Position numbers and translations under genes: made by a program. From contig JAMLJD010000022.1 in the NCBI GenBank assembly GCA_023953775.1, forward strand, positions 1-58,011: DNA of 58,011 nt, in the 5' to 3' direction. Positions 43,117 to 52,667 of this stretch are shown piece by piece (positions within the stretch are counted from its first letter, which is position 1; every line of letters starts with the position of its first letter). Source of the stretch: Rhizobiaceae bacterium (GTDB lineage: Bacteria; Pseudomonadota; Alphaproteobacteria; Rhizobiales; Rhizobiaceae). The notes beneath the pieces are model-generated. The model saw nothing but the letters and a program-made list of their open reading frames with translations, was not told the origin of the DNA and made no database searches.

Positions 43117-44286
43117 TCACCGATCCCATTCGACGGGAAGGCTGAGAACGCCGCGGAACGCCCAGCCGCCGACGGCAACGGCGGCGGGCTCGGCCAGGCG
43201 CAGCCCTTTCAGCCGCCCAAAAAGCTCCGGCATCGCCACGATCGCGACCATCGCGCGGGCCACCCATGCGCCGGCGCAGAAATGCGGCCCCGCGCCGAAG
43301 GCAATCGACTTTGCCGTGTCGCGCGTGACGTCGAACCGGTCCGGTTCGGCGAAATGGGCCTCGTCGCGATTTGCCGAGCCGAACATCAGGAAGACGCGAT
43401 CCTCCGGATCGAAATGGACGCCGCCATAGTCGTGGCTCCGGGCGACGCGGCGGGGCGACATGCCGATCGGCGCGACCCAGCGGCAATATTCGTCGAAAGC
43501 CTGCATCCAGCCGACTTCGCCGGACATCACCTTCGCCAACTGATCCGGATGGGCCAGCAATGCCCATGCAAGACCGGCGATGGCGTCGCGCGGCTCGTTC
43601 TGGCCGCCGCTGATCGCCAGCTTGACGTTGGCGCGGACGCTGTCCATCGGCATGCCGGACTGAAGCATCACCGACAGCAGGCTATGGTTCGGGGTCTCGC
43701 GAAGCTCGGGGACCATCGCGTCGATCGCCGCATCGATGCCCCGCGTCGCCTTGTGGCAGCGCGCCTCGATGTCCGGATCGCCGGCATAGTTCGCGATGCC
43801 GTCGATCATGGCCTGGGACCAGGCATCCATGTCTTCGAAGCGCATGTTGGTGAGGCCGGTGACCGACTTGAGGCATTCCGCCGAATAGCGCAGCGCGAAC
43901 GCGGCGCGCAGATCGGCCCCGCCGAGCGGCGCGAGGTCGTCGAGCACGGCATCGGCATGGCCGGTGAACGCGGCCGCCCAGGAATCGCGCACGGTCTTCG
44001 GAGAGACGGTGGGGAAGATCGCATGGCGCTCGGCCATGTGCTCGTCGCCGTCCTTGCGCATCATGTTGTGACCCATCAGGACGTTCATCAGCCCGGCGGG
44101 CTGGTGCGAGGAGAAGACGGCGACGTTCTTCTCGCAGACATAGATGTCATCGCGACGGGTGATCAGCGTCGCACCGAGTTGGGGAACATAGGCGATGGGC
44201 GCATCGCGCCGCATCGCGGCGAGCGCCGGATAGGGGTCGCGCCAGAACGCGGCCAGGTCGATTTCCACGCTTGGTGCATTCGACAT
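43117..44286 (-). CDS. Cytochrome P450 with atypical I-helix
   Basis: 389 residues. The haem ligand is C337 in FGAGPHFCAGAW. The ExxR motif is E266-YC-R269. The I-helix motif that normally reads AGxxTT is SGGQNEPRD (residues 226-234): the acid E231 is kept, but the proton-relay threonine is replaced by proline 232. Such P450s may use another proton route or work with peroxide. No ferredoxin or ferredoxin reductase lies near. It is the last gene of the leftward ALDH-SDR-DASS-P450 cluster. Confidence 0.9.
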   Translation of the reverse strand: MSNAPSVEIDLAAFWRDPYPALAAMRRDAPIAYVPQLGATLITRRDDIYVCEKNVAVFSSHQPAGLMNVLMGHNMMRKDGDEHMAERHAIFPTVSPKTVRDSWAAAFTGHADAVLDDLAPLGGADLRAAFALRYSAECLKSVTGLTNMRFEDMDAWSQAMIDGIANYAGDPDIEARCHKATRGIDAAIDAMVPELRETPNHSLLSVMLQSGMPMDSVRANVKLAISGGQNEPRDAIAGLAWALLAHPDQLAKVMSGEVGWMQAFDEYCRWVAPIGMSPRRVARSHDYGGVHFDPEDRVFLMFGSANRDEAHFAEPDRFDVTRDTAKSIAFGAGPHFCAGAWVARAMVAIVAMPELFGRLKGLRLAEPAAVAVGGWAFRGVLSLPVEWDR

Positions 44287-44354
44287 CGGCGCTTCCTCCC
44301 GGCGCGATTATCGCAACGGGCCGGCCGGACGGAAACCGTCTCCGGCCCAAAGCA

Positions 44355-46124
44355 TCAAAGCGGCCAGAAAAACAGGATCGCGGGAACCGAGACGGCGATG
44401 ATGAGGATTTCCAGAGGCAGCCCCATGCGCCAGTAGTCGCCGAAATGGTAGCCGCCGGGGCCCATGATGATGGTGTTGTTCTTGTGCCCGATAGGCGTCA
44501 GGAACGCGCAGGACGCAGCCACCGCGACGCCCATCAGGAACGGGTCCGGAGAGACGCCGACCGAATTCGCCACGCCCACGGCGATCGGCGCAGCGATCAG
44601 AGCCGTCGCGACATTGTTGAGGAAGTCGGACAGCGTCATCGTAACGATCATGACGATCGCCAGGATTGCCCAGGTCGGCAGAAACGAGGTCTGAGCGACG
44701 ATCGCGCTGGCGATCAGTTCGGTGCCGCCGGATTCCTCAAGCGCCAGACCCAGCGGGATCAGCGACCCGAGCAGGACGATCACCGGCCACTCCACCGATT
44801 CGTAGACCTCGCGTGCGCTGACGATGTTGAACAGCGCATAGGCCGCGACGCCGGCGGCGAGCGCGATCGGCAATGCCACAAGACCGGCGACCGACGCCGC
44901 GATAGCCGCGGCGAAGATGCCGATCGCAAGCAGCGCCTTCGAGCGCTGGATCACCGCGTGGCTGCGGTCGGCGAGCGCCATCGCCCCCATCCATTCGATC
45001 GCGTCGGAGACGCGGTTCTCGGGGCCGAGAAGCAGCAAGACGTCGCCGGCCTGGATGCCGACCTTGCGCACCCGCTCGCGGAACCGCCGGCCCTGCCGGG
45101 ACAGGCCGATCAGGGTGACACCACGGCGGCTCAGAAGCCGCATGTCCTGCGCGGAGCGCCCGACCGCCCGCGACCCTTGAGGCACGATCGCCTCCGTCAG
45201 CACCATCGAGCGGCCGATAAGGCCTTCCTTCTTCGGATTTGTGCGGATCTCTAGCTTGGCCGAACCGGTAAACGCCTCGATCGACTTCGGATCGCCTTCG
45301 ACCACCAGACGGTCGCTCTTGCGGATCTCCTCGCCCAGCGCGAAGCCGGGCAGCCGCTTGCCGCGCCTCACCAGGCCCAGCACCGCGACGTCGAACTCGT
45401 CACCCTTGTCGACGATTTCGCGTGGCGTCTTGCCGATCCATTCAGAATCCGCTGGAAAGCCGACTTCGGCGACGAAGATCCCGCTCTGGCCCTCGCCTGG
45501 ACTTCTCCGGCGGAAGCCTTCGGGTATCAGGCGCCAGCCGAAGCCCGCCACGAACAGGATGCCGGCGACCGCGCAGACGATGCCGACGGGCGAGAAATCG
45601 AACATCGAGAACGGTTCACCGAGCGCCCGGTCGCGGAACTGGGCGATCACGATGTTGGGCGGCGTACCGATCATCGTCACCATGCCGCCGAGGATGGTCG
45701 CGAAGGACAGCGGCATCAGCGAGAGCGATACCGACCGCCCAGCCTTCTTCGCCGCTTCCATATCGAGACTCATGAGGATGACGAGCGCAGCGACGTTGTT
45801 GATCACCGCCGACAGCGCCGCGCCGACCACCGCCATGATGCCGATATGGGTCGACAGCGACCGGCCTGCGTCGACGACATATTGAGCGATCAGTTCGACC
45901 GCGCCCGAATTGATCAGCGCGCGCGAGGCGATCAGCACCAGCGCGATGATGACCACGGCCTCGTGCCCGAAGCCCTCGAAGGCGTGCTCGGCCGGCACGA
46001 CGCCGCCGATCACGGCGATGATCAGCGCGGCGAAGGCGACCAGATCGTAGCGAATGGGCCCCCAGATGAGGAACGCGAAGACGACGGCAAGCAGGCAGAA
46101 AAGGAAAATCTGTTCATATGTCAT
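44355..46124 (-). CDS. SLC13/DASS-family permease with TrkA-C domains
   Basis: 589 residues. Two sets of membrane segments (about 1-200 and 400-589) flank a soluble loop with two TrkA-C/RCK_C-type domains (about 215-300 and 305-385). The NNVAALVIL and LNNVATALIAAP motifs are the paired SNT/NNT-like sites of this class, which carry sulfate, phosphate or dicarboxylates. It lies 68 bases upstream of the P450 gene and 66 bases downstream of the SDR gene on the same strand. The transported anion cannot be named. Confidence 0.88.
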   Translation of the reverse strand: MTYEQIFLFCLLAVVFAFLIWGPIRYDLVAFAALIIAVIGGVVPAEHAFEGFGHEAVVIIALVLIASRALINSGAVELIAQYVVDAGRSLSTHIGIMAVVGAALSAVINNVAALVILMSLDMEAAKKAGRSVSLSLMPLSFATILGGMVTMIGTPPNIVIAQFRDRALGEPFSMFDFSPVGIVCAVAGILFVAGFGWRLIPEGFRRRSPGEGQSGIFVAEVGFPADSEWIGKTPREIVDKGDEFDVAVLGLVRRGKRLPGFALGEEIRKSDRLVVEGDPKSIEAFTGSAKLEIRTNPKKEGLIGRSMVLTEAIVPQGSRAVGRSAQDMRLLSRRGVTLIGLSRQGRRFRERVRKVGIQAGDVLLLLGPENRVSDAIEWMGAMALADRSHAVIQRSKALLAIGIFAAAIAASVAGLVALPIALAAGVAAYALFNIVSAREVYESVEWPVIVLLGSLIPLGLALEESGGTELIASAIVAQTSFLPTWAILAIVMIVTMTLSDFLNNVATALIAAPIAVGVANSVGVSPDPFLMGVAVAASCAFLTPIGHKNNTIIMGPGGYHFGDYWRMGLPLEILIIAVSVPAILFFWPL

Positions 46125-46190
46125 CTGGAGCCCCCGGCGAGGTGATGAAACGTCACCCGGCCGCGCCGGGTTCCAGTGTCGACATCGTAT

Positions 46191-46943
46191 TCAGATGCAG
46201 CGGCCGCCATCGACCTCGAGCGCGACGCCGGTGATGAAGCCCGCCTCGTCGGAGGCCAGCCACAGTGCCGCGTTGGCGATGTCGAGCGGCGTCGAAAGCC
46301 GACCGAGCGGGATCGAGGCGCGGAACTGGGCGCGCTTTTCCGGCGTGTCCTCGCCCATGAACATGGCCAGCATGCCGGTCTCGCCTGCGACGGGGCACAG
46401 GCAGTTGACGCGGATGTTCTTCGGCGCCAGTTCGACCGCCATCGACTTGGTGGCGGTGATCGCCCAGCCTTTCGAGGCGTTGTACCAGGTCAGTCCGGGG
46501 CGCGGGCGCAGGCCGGCGGTCGAGGCGGTGGTGATGATCGAGCCGCCGCCCTCCTGGCCCTCCATGATCGGCACGACGGCGAGCGCGGAATAGTAGATCG
46601 CCTTCATGTTGACCGCGCCGATCAGGTCGAACGTCTCCTCGTCGACGTCGAGCATCGAACCGTTGCGGTGGGTGAAGCCGGCATTGTTGACCATCACGTC
46701 GACGCGCCCGAACGTGTCGAAGGCGAGCCGCACCATCGCCTCGACCTCGGCGCGCTGCGACACGTCGGTCTGGACGCAGATCGCCTTGTCGCCGATCTCG
46801 CCGGCGACCCGTTCCGCGCCCTTGAAGTTGAGGTCGGCGACGACGACCCTGGCGCCCTCCTCGGCGAAGCGCTTCGCCATGCCCTCGCCAAAGCCCGATG
46901 CCGCGCCGGTGATGATCGCAACCTTGCCGTCAAGTCTCGCCAT
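46191..46943 (-). CDS. Short-chain dehydrogenase/reductase (classical SDR)
   Basis: 250 residues. The cofactor motif is TGAASGFGEGMA (TGxxxGxG) near residue 12. D at position 37 (VVVADLN) indicates NAD preference. The NNAG motif is at residue 87 and the catalytic set is S140-Y154-K158 (TTASTAG and YNASKG, approximate numbers). It oxidises an alcohol or reduces a ketone. It starts 18 bases after the ALDH stop, so the two enzymes probably work in sequence. Confidence 0.92.
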   Translation of the reverse strand: MARLDGKVAIITGAASGFGEGMAKRFAEEGARVVVADLNFKGAERVAGEIGDKAICVQTDVSQRAEVEAMVRLAFDTFGRVDVMVNNAGFTHRNGSMLDVDEETFDLIGAVNMKAIYYSALAVVPIMEGQEGGGSIITTASTAGLRPRPGLTWYNASKGWAITATKSMAVELAPKNIRVNCLCPVAGETGMLAMFMGEDTPEKRAQFRASIPLGRLSTPLDIANAALWLASDEAGFITGVALEVDGGRCI

Positions 46944-46961
46944 GTCTGCCCCGATGCTCCG

Positions 46962-48440
46962 TCATTTGCCGTGGTTGAAGACGATCGTCTTGGTGGCGCT
47001 CATGTCGTAGAGGGCCTCGAAGCCCTTCTCGCGGCCGTGGCCGGATTTCCTGAAGCCGCCGAAGGGCAGCTCGATGCCGCCGCCCGCGCCGTAGCCGTTG
47101 ACGAAGACCTGGCCGGCGCGCACGGCCTTGGCGACGCGATGCTGGCGCCCGCCGTCGCGCGTCCATACGCCGGCGACGAGGCCGAAGTCGGTACCGTTGG
47201 CGATCCTGACCGCCTCGTCCTCGCCGTCGAAGGGCGTCACCGCGAGCACCGGCCCGAAGACCTCCTCCTGCGCCAGCGCCTTGTCGGGATCGACGGCGCC
47301 GAACAGCACCGGCGGCTGGTAGTAGCCGCCCTGCGGCGCTTCGGGGTCGACCGAGCCTTCCGCGGCTATTTCGACGCCGTCCTCGCGCGCCGCCGCGATG
47401 TAGCCCGCGACGCGTTCCTTCTGCTTCGGGTTGATCAGCGCGCCGAGGTCGAGATCGGCGTCGTGGGGACCCGCGACGAGGCGCGAGAACCGGTCCGTCA
47501 GGCCGCGCATCACCGCCGAATAGACCGGGCGCTCGACGAGAACGCGGCTGCCGGCCGAACAGGTCTGGCCGCCATTCTGGATGATCGCGTTGACGAGCAC
47601 CGGCAGGGCCGCCTCGATGTCGGCATCGGCGAACACGATCTGCGGCGACTTTCCGCCCAGCTCCATCGTCACGCCGCGATTGTTGATCGCGGCCGCCTGC
47701 TGGATCGCGGTGCCGGTCATCGGCGAGCCGGTGAAGGTGACGTAGTCGACGTCGGGATGGGTCGACAGTGCCGCGCCAGCCGTGCGGCCGTAGCCGGTGA
47801 TGACGTTGAAGACGCCCTCGGGAATGCCGGCCTCGAGCGCGAGCTCGGCCATGCGGATCGCCGTCAGCGAGGCATCCTCGGCCGGCTTGACGACCAGCGT
47901 GTTGCCCATGGCGAGCGCCGCGCCGGCAACGCGCGCCAGGATCTGCAGCGGATAGTTCCAGGGGATGATGCCCGCCACCACCCCGTGCGGCTCGCGCAGC
48001 GTCAGCGCGGTGTAGCCTTCGAGGAACGGGATCGTGTCGCCGTGGATCTTGTCCCCGGCGCCGCCGTAGAACTCGTAATAGCGCATGGTCGCCGTCACGT
48101 CGGCGCGGCCCTGGCGGATCGGCTTGCCGGTGTCGCGCGATTCCAGCGCGGCCAGTTCAGTGCCGTTCTGCTCGACGAGATGAAAGAGCCGGGTGAGGCA
48201 TCGTCCGCGCTCGAAGGCCGGCATGCGCGACCACGGCCCCTCCTGAAACGCCCTGCGCGCGGCCTTCACCGCGGCGTCGACGTCGGCCTCGCCGGAGGCT
48301 GGGATCGAGGCGAAGACCTGCCCGTCGGAGGGCGAGACGACGTCGATGCGCTCGCCCGATAGCGCGTCGGTCTTCCTGCCGTCCACCACCTGCATGAATG
48401 CGAGGCCTTCGGCGATCGTTCGAGACAGATGCTGACCCAT
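46962..48440 (-). CDS. NAD-dependent aldehyde dehydrogenase
   Basis: 492 residues, the normal length. The catalytic cysteine lies in GGQTCSAGSR near residue 295, the glutamate in MELGGKSPQ near 262, and the NAD-binding FTGSPMTG near 240. WNYPL near 163 is also present. The start at 48440 (MGQHLS) is preferred: GGGAG lies nine bases upstream. Longer upstream frames run into the zwf promoter region. Likely first gene of the leftward cluster; the aldehyde is unknown. Confidence 0.92.
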   Translation of the reverse strand: MGQHLSRTIAEGLAFMQVVDGRKTDALSGERIDVVSPSDGQVFASIPASGEADVDAAVKAARRAFQEGPWSRMPAFERGRCLTRLFHLVEQNGTELAALESRDTGKPIRQGRADVTATMRYYEFYGGAGDKIHGDTIPFLEGYTALTLREPHGVVAGIIPWNYPLQILARVAGAALAMGNTLVVKPAEDASLTAIRMAELALEAGIPEGVFNVITGYGRTAGAALSTHPDVDYVTFTGSPMTGTAIQQAAAINNRGVTMELGGKSPQIVFADADIEAALPVLVNAIIQNGGQTCSAGSRVLVERPVYSAVMRGLTDRFSRLVAGPHDADLDLGALINPKQKERVAGYIAAAREDGVEIAAEGSVDPEAPQGGYYQPPVLFGAVDPDKALAQEEVFGPVLAVTPFDGEDEAVRIANGTDFGLVAGVWTRDGGRQHRVAKAVRAGQVFVNGYGAGGGIELPFGGFRKSGHGREKGFEALYDMSATKTIVFNHGK

Positions 48441-48633
48441 GCGCCATACTCCCAGGGAACGCACGAAATCGGGTAGAATCGCGCGGCGGCCGGTATTCGG
48501 TTTCCGTGCCCCGATGACAACCCCACCGGGCCGCACCGTGTCAAGTGCGCGCAGCCGGGCGATGGGGGCTGGCGAATTTAAATCGATTAGACTATAGCGG
48601 GCGCGAGACCAAACACGGCAAGACGGATTCTCG

Positions 48634-50106
48634 ATGACGAGCCAGATCATTCCAGTCGATCCGTTCGACTTCATCATCTTCGGCGGCACGGGAGACCTTG
48701 CGGAGCGCAAGCTCATTCCCGCGCTCTACCAGCGCCAGCGCGCGGGCCAGTTCTCCGATCCGACCCGCATCATCGGCGCGTCGCGCTCGGCGATGAGCGA
48801 CGACGAGTATCGCGACTTCGCGCGCAAGGCGATCGCCGAGCACGTCCACGAGGGCGAGATCGACGCCGCCGAAATCGAGAGCTTCGTCGCCCGCATGAGC
48901 TATGTCCGGGCCGACGCCCGCAGCGGCGAGGGGTTCGACGCGCTCAAGGCCGCGCTCGGCGACAGCCATTCGATCCGCGTCTATTATTTCGCCGTCGGCC
49001 CGGCGCTGTTCGGCGATATCGCCCGCAATCTCGCCGCGCACGGGCTGGCCGACGATGCGGCGCGGATCGTGGTCGAGAAGCCGATCGGGCGCAGCCTCAA
49101 TTCCGCCCGCGAGCTGAACGACGCGATCGGCGGCGTGTTCGACGAACACCAGATCTTCCGCATCGACCACTATCTCGGCAAGGAGACGGTGCAGAACCTG
49201 ATGGCGCTGCGCTTCGCCAACGCGCTCTACGAGCCGCTGTGGAACTCCGCCCATATCGACCACGTGCAGATCACGGTCGCCGAATCTGTCGGGCTCGAGG
49301 GACGTGCCGGCTATTATGACAAGGCAGGCGCGCTGCGCGACATGGTGCAGAACCACATGCTGCAGCTCCTGTGCCTGGTCGCCATGGAGGCTCCCGCGTC
49401 GATGGATGCCGACGCGGTGCGCGATGAGAAGCTGAAAGTGTTGCGCGCGCTGCATCGCATCAACGGCAACGAAGCCTCGAAGACGACGGTGCGCGGCCAG
49501 TACAAGGCCGGCGCGTCGGCCGGTGGCGCGGTGAAGGGATATGCGGAGGAACTCGAAAACGGCCAGAGCAACACCGAAACCTTCGTCGCGATCAAGGCCG
49601 AGATCGCCAACTGGCGCTGGGCCGGCGTCCCCTTCTACCTGAGAACCGGAAAGCGTCTCGCGGAGCGGGTCTCGGAGATCGTCATCGAGTTCAAGCCGAT
49701 CCCGCATTCGATTTTCGGCGAGAATGCCGGCCGGGTCTATGCAAACCAGCTCGTCATCCGCCTGCAGCCGGACGAGGGCGTCAAGCAGTGGATCATGATC
49801 AAGGATCCGGGGCCTGGCGGCATGCGCCTGCGCCACGTGCCGCTCGACATGAGTTTCGCCGAATCCTTCGAACACCGTAATCCCGACGCCTATGAGCGCC
49901 TGATCATGGATGTGGTGCGCGGCAACCAGACGCTGTTCATGCGGCGCGACGAGGTCGAGGCGGCATGGGCGTGGGTCGATCCGATCCTCGCGTCCTGGGA
50001 GGAGAACCGCCAGGAGGCGCAGGGTTACACCGCCGGGACATGGGGGCCGTCGGCTTCGATCGCCCTGATTGAGCGCGACGGCAGGACCTGGCACGAAAGC
50101 ACGTGA
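48634..50106 (+). CDS. zwf: Glucose-6-phosphate 1-dehydrogenase
   Basis: 490 residues. The coenzyme motif FGGTGDLAERKLIPALY lies near residue 14, EKPIGRSL near 147, and the active-site RIDHYLGKE near 180. It oxidises glucose-6-phosphate to 6-phosphogluconolactone and makes NADPH. It overlaps pgl by one base (TGATG), so the two are translated together. The 193 bases upstream are a divergent promoter region shared with the ALDH operon. Confidence 0.97.
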   Translation: MTSQIIPVDPFDFIIFGGTGDLAERKLIPALYQRQRAGQFSDPTRIIGASRSAMSDDEYRDFARKAIAEHVHEGEIDAAEIESFVARMSYVRADARSGEGFDALKAALGDSHSIRVYYFAVGPALFGDIARNLAAHGLADDAARIVVEKPIGRSLNSARELNDAIGGVFDEHQIFRIDHYLGKETVQNLMALRFANALYEPLWNSAHIDHVQITVAESVGLEGRAGYYDKAGALRDMVQNHMLQLLCLVAMEAPASMDADAVRDEKLKVLRALHRINGNEASKTTVRGQYKAGASAGGAVKGYAEELENGQSNTETFVAIKAEIANWRWAGVPFYLRTGKRLAERVSEIVIEFKPIPHSIFGENAGRVYANQLVIRLQPDEGVKQWIMIKDPGPGGMRLRHVPLDMSFAESFEHRNPDAYERLIMDVVRGNQTLFMRRDEVEAAWAWVDPILASWEENRQEAQGYTAGTWGPSASIALIERDGRTWHEST

Positions 50107-50819
50107 TGGCCGAGGCTAAACCAGCGTTCGAATGGCGCGACTTCCCGTCCGGGAACGCGCTGGCGGATGCCCTGGCCGACGCGGTCGCCGCCCGGCTCGA
50201 CGCGGCGGTCGCCGCGCGTGGGCGGGCGTCGCTCGCCCTGTCCGGCGGACGCACGCCGACCCGGTTCTTCGCCGCGCTCTCGAAAAGGCCCGTCGCCTGG
50301 AACAAGGTCACGGTGACGCTGGTCGACGAGCGCTGCGTTCCCGTCGCATCCGACCGGTCCAACGCCCGACTGGTGACGCACCATCTGTTGCAGAACCAGG
50401 CGGCGAGGGCCCGTTTCGTCCCGCTGTTCGACGGCTCTTCGTCGCCTGACTCAGCTGCCGTCAAAGCCTCCGAGGCGATCGACGCCCTTCCGATGCCGCT
50501 GGATGTCGCCATACTCGGGATGGGCCAGGACGGCCATACGGCATCGTTCTTTCCCGACGCGGCGGGCATCGCCGACATCCTGTCCGGCGCGCGCGGCGCG
50601 CCGGTGATCGCGGTCGACGCGCCCAGCGCGGGCGAGCCCCGCCTCAGCTTGGCCCTGCCGGTCCTGGCGGAGGCCCGGTTTCTGGCGCTGCATATCGAAG
50701 GCCTTGCGAAGAAGACCGTCTTCGAGGCCGCGATGGCCGGCGATCCCGCACGACCGCTGCCGGTGCGCGCCGTCATCGACCGCGCCGCGACGCCGCCCGA
50801 CATATTCTGGTCACCCTGA
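50106..50819 (+). CDS. pgl: 6-phosphogluconolactonase
   Basis: 237 residues (DevB/SOL type). LALSGGRTPTRFF near residue 42, VDERCVP near 73 and GMGQDGHTASFFP near 140 are the family motifs. It hydrolyses 6-phosphogluconolactone to 6-phosphogluconate. The ATG at 50106 overlaps the zwf stop; a GTG at 50103 is possible but less likely. The gene ends 9 bases before edd. Confidence 0.95.
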   Translation: MAEAKPAFEWRDFPSGNALADALADAVAARLDAAVAARGRASLALSGGRTPTRFFAALSKRPVAWNKVTVTLVDERCVPVASDRSNARLVTHHLLQNQAARARFVPLFDGSSSPDSAAVKASEAIDALPMPLDVAILGMGQDGHTASFFPDAAGIADILSGARGAPVIAVDAPSAGEPRLSLALPVLAEARFLALHIEGLAKKTVFEAAMAGDPARPLPVRAVIDRAATPPDIFWSP

Positions 50820-50828
50820 AAAGGACGA

Positions 50829-52655
50829 ATGGTCATGACCGTCAGAACCGAAATCGAGGCCGTCACGAACCGCATCCGCGAGCGCTCGCGGCCGGCACGC
50901 GAAACCTATCTCGCCCGTATCGATGCGGCGGCCGGATCGACGGCCAACCGCGCAACGCTCTCCTGCGGCAACCTCGCCCATGGCTTCGCGGCATGCGCCG
51001 GTGCCGACAAGGCCGCGCTCTCGGGCGACCGCGTTCCCAATCTGGGGATCGTCACTGCCTACAACGACATGCTGTCGGCCCATCAGCCGTTCGAAACGTT
51101 CCCGGCGCTGATCAAGCGCGCGGCGCACGAAGCCGGCGGAGTCGCGCAGGTCGCCGGCGGCGTACCCGCCATGTGCGACGGCGTCACACAGGGCCAGCCG
51201 GGCATGGAGCTGTCGCTGTTCTCGCGCGACGTGATCGCCATGTCGGCGGCGGTCGGCCTGTCGCACAACATGTTCGATGCCGCGGTGTTTCTCGGCGTGT
51301 GCGACAAGATCGTGCCGGGCCTCGTCATTGCAGCGCTCACCTTCGGCCATCTGCCCGCGGTCTTCATTCCCGCGGGTCCGATGACCAGCGGGCTCCCAAA
51401 CGACGAGAAGGCCAGAATCCGGCAGCTTTACGCCGAGGGCAAGGTCGGGCGCGCGGAGCTGCTCGAGGCGGAGTCCAAATCCTATCACGGACCCGGCACC
51501 TGCACCTTCTACGGCACCGCGAATTCCAACCAGATGCTGATGGAGATCATGGGGCTGCACATGCCCGGTGCCTCCTTCGTCAACCCGAACACGCCGCTGC
51601 GCGACGCGCTGACGCGCGAGGCGGCGAAACGCGCGCTGTCGATCACCGCACTCGGAAACGCCTACACGCCGGTCGGCCGGATGATCGACGAACGGTCGAT
51701 CGTCAACGGCATCGTCGGCCTGCACGCCACCGGCGGCTCGACCAATCTGACGATCCACCTGATCGCCATGGCGGCCGCGGCAGGCATCCGCATCACCTGG
51801 CAGGACATTTCGGACCTGTCGGACCAGGTGCCGCTCCTGGCGCGTGTCTACCCGAACGGCCTCGCCGATGTGAACCATTTTCACGCCGCGGGCGGCATGG
51901 GTTTCCTGATCCGCGAACTGATCGACGCCGGGCTGCTTTACGACGACGTGCAGACGGTCAATGGCGAAGGCCTTGCCCCCTATGCGATCGAGGCGCATCT
52001 CGCGGACGACGGCACGGTCACGCGGCGCCCGGCGCCCGAGACGAGCGGGGACGAAAAGGTGCTGGCGCCTTTCCCGAAAGCCTTTCAGCCGACCGGCGGG
52101 CTACAGGTCTTGAAGGGCAATCTCGGTCATGCGGTGATCAAGACATCCGCCGTAAAGCCCGAGCGCCGCATCATCGAGGCGCCGGCGATCGTCTTCAACG
52201 CACAGGAAGAACTTCAAGCGGCGTTCAAGGACGGCCAGCTCGACCGCGATTTCGTCGCTGTGATCCGGTTCCAGGGGCCGAAGGCCAACGGCATGCCGGA
52301 GCTGCACAAGCTGACCCCTACCCTCGGCGTCCTTCAGGATCGCGGACACAAGGTCGCTCTCGTCACCGACGGGCGTATGTCGGGCGCATCCGGCAAGGTG
52401 CCGGCCGCGATCCATGTCACGCCGGAAGCACTCGACGGCGGAATGATCGGCCGGATCCGCAATGGCGACATGGTGCGCGTCGACGCCGAGGCGGGCACGC
52501 TCGAGGCACTTGTGCCAGCCGAGGAATTCGAGGCGAGGCCGGCGGCCACCGCCGATCTGTCGGGCAATGGACACGGCTTCGGCCGCGAGCTCTTCGAAGG
52601 CTTCCGGACGCTTGCCGGACGCGCCGATCAGGGCGCGTCCGCATTCGCGGCGTGA
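50829..52655 (+). CDS. edd: Phosphogluconate dehydratase
   Basis: 608 residues (IlvD/Edd family). The cluster-binding cysteines appear in CDGVTQGQ (near residue 118) and later in CDKIVPG and [10 protein letters not shown], and the C-terminal swivel domain has [18 protein letters not shown]. It converts 6-phosphogluconate to KDPG, the entry to the Entner-Doudoroff route. Two ATGs (50829, 50835) are close; AAAGGA fits either. Eda (the aldolase) is not in the window. A GC-rich hairpin lies inside its last 40 codons. Confidence 0.96.
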   Translation: MVMTVRTEIEAVTNRIRERSRPARETYLARIDAAAGSTANRATLSCGNLAHGFAACAGADKAALSGDRVPNLGIVTAYNDMLSAHQPFETFPALIKRAAHEAGGVAQVAGGVPAMCDGVTQGQPGMELSLFSRDVIAMSAAVGLSHNMFDAAVFLGVCDKIVPGLVIAALTFGHLPAVFIPAGPMTSGLPNDEKARIRQLYAEGKVGRAELLEAESKSYHGPGTCTFYGTANSNQMLMEIMGLHMPGASFVNPNTPLRDALTREAAKRALSITALGNAYTPVGRMIDERSIVNGIVGLHATGGSTNLTIHLIAMAAAAGIRITWQDISDLSDQVPLLARVYPNGLADVNHFHAAGGMGFLIRELIDAGLLYDDVQTVNGEGLAPYAIEAHLADDGTVTRRPAPETSGDEKVLAPFPKAFQPTGGLQVLKGNLGHAVIKTSAVKPERRIIEAPAIVFNAQEELQAAFKDGQLDRDFVAVIRFQGPKANGMPELHKLTPTLGVLQDRGHKVALVTDGRMSGASGKVPAAIHVTPEALDGGMIGRIRNGDMVRVDAEAGTLEALVPAEEFEARPAATADLSGNGHGFGRELFEGFRTLAGRADQGASAFAA

Positions 52656-52667
52656 TGCCGGGCGGGC

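Noticed and set aside
46176..48362. 728-codon open frame on the plus strand
   Set aside because: It is antisense to the SDR and ALDH genes, which carry all catalytic motifs. The translation is Arg/Gly/Asp-rich without domains, a GC-rich shadow.
52616..52641. GC-rich hairpin at the end of edd as a terminator
   Set aside because: It lies within the coding sequence and has no T-run; likely a coding coincidence.
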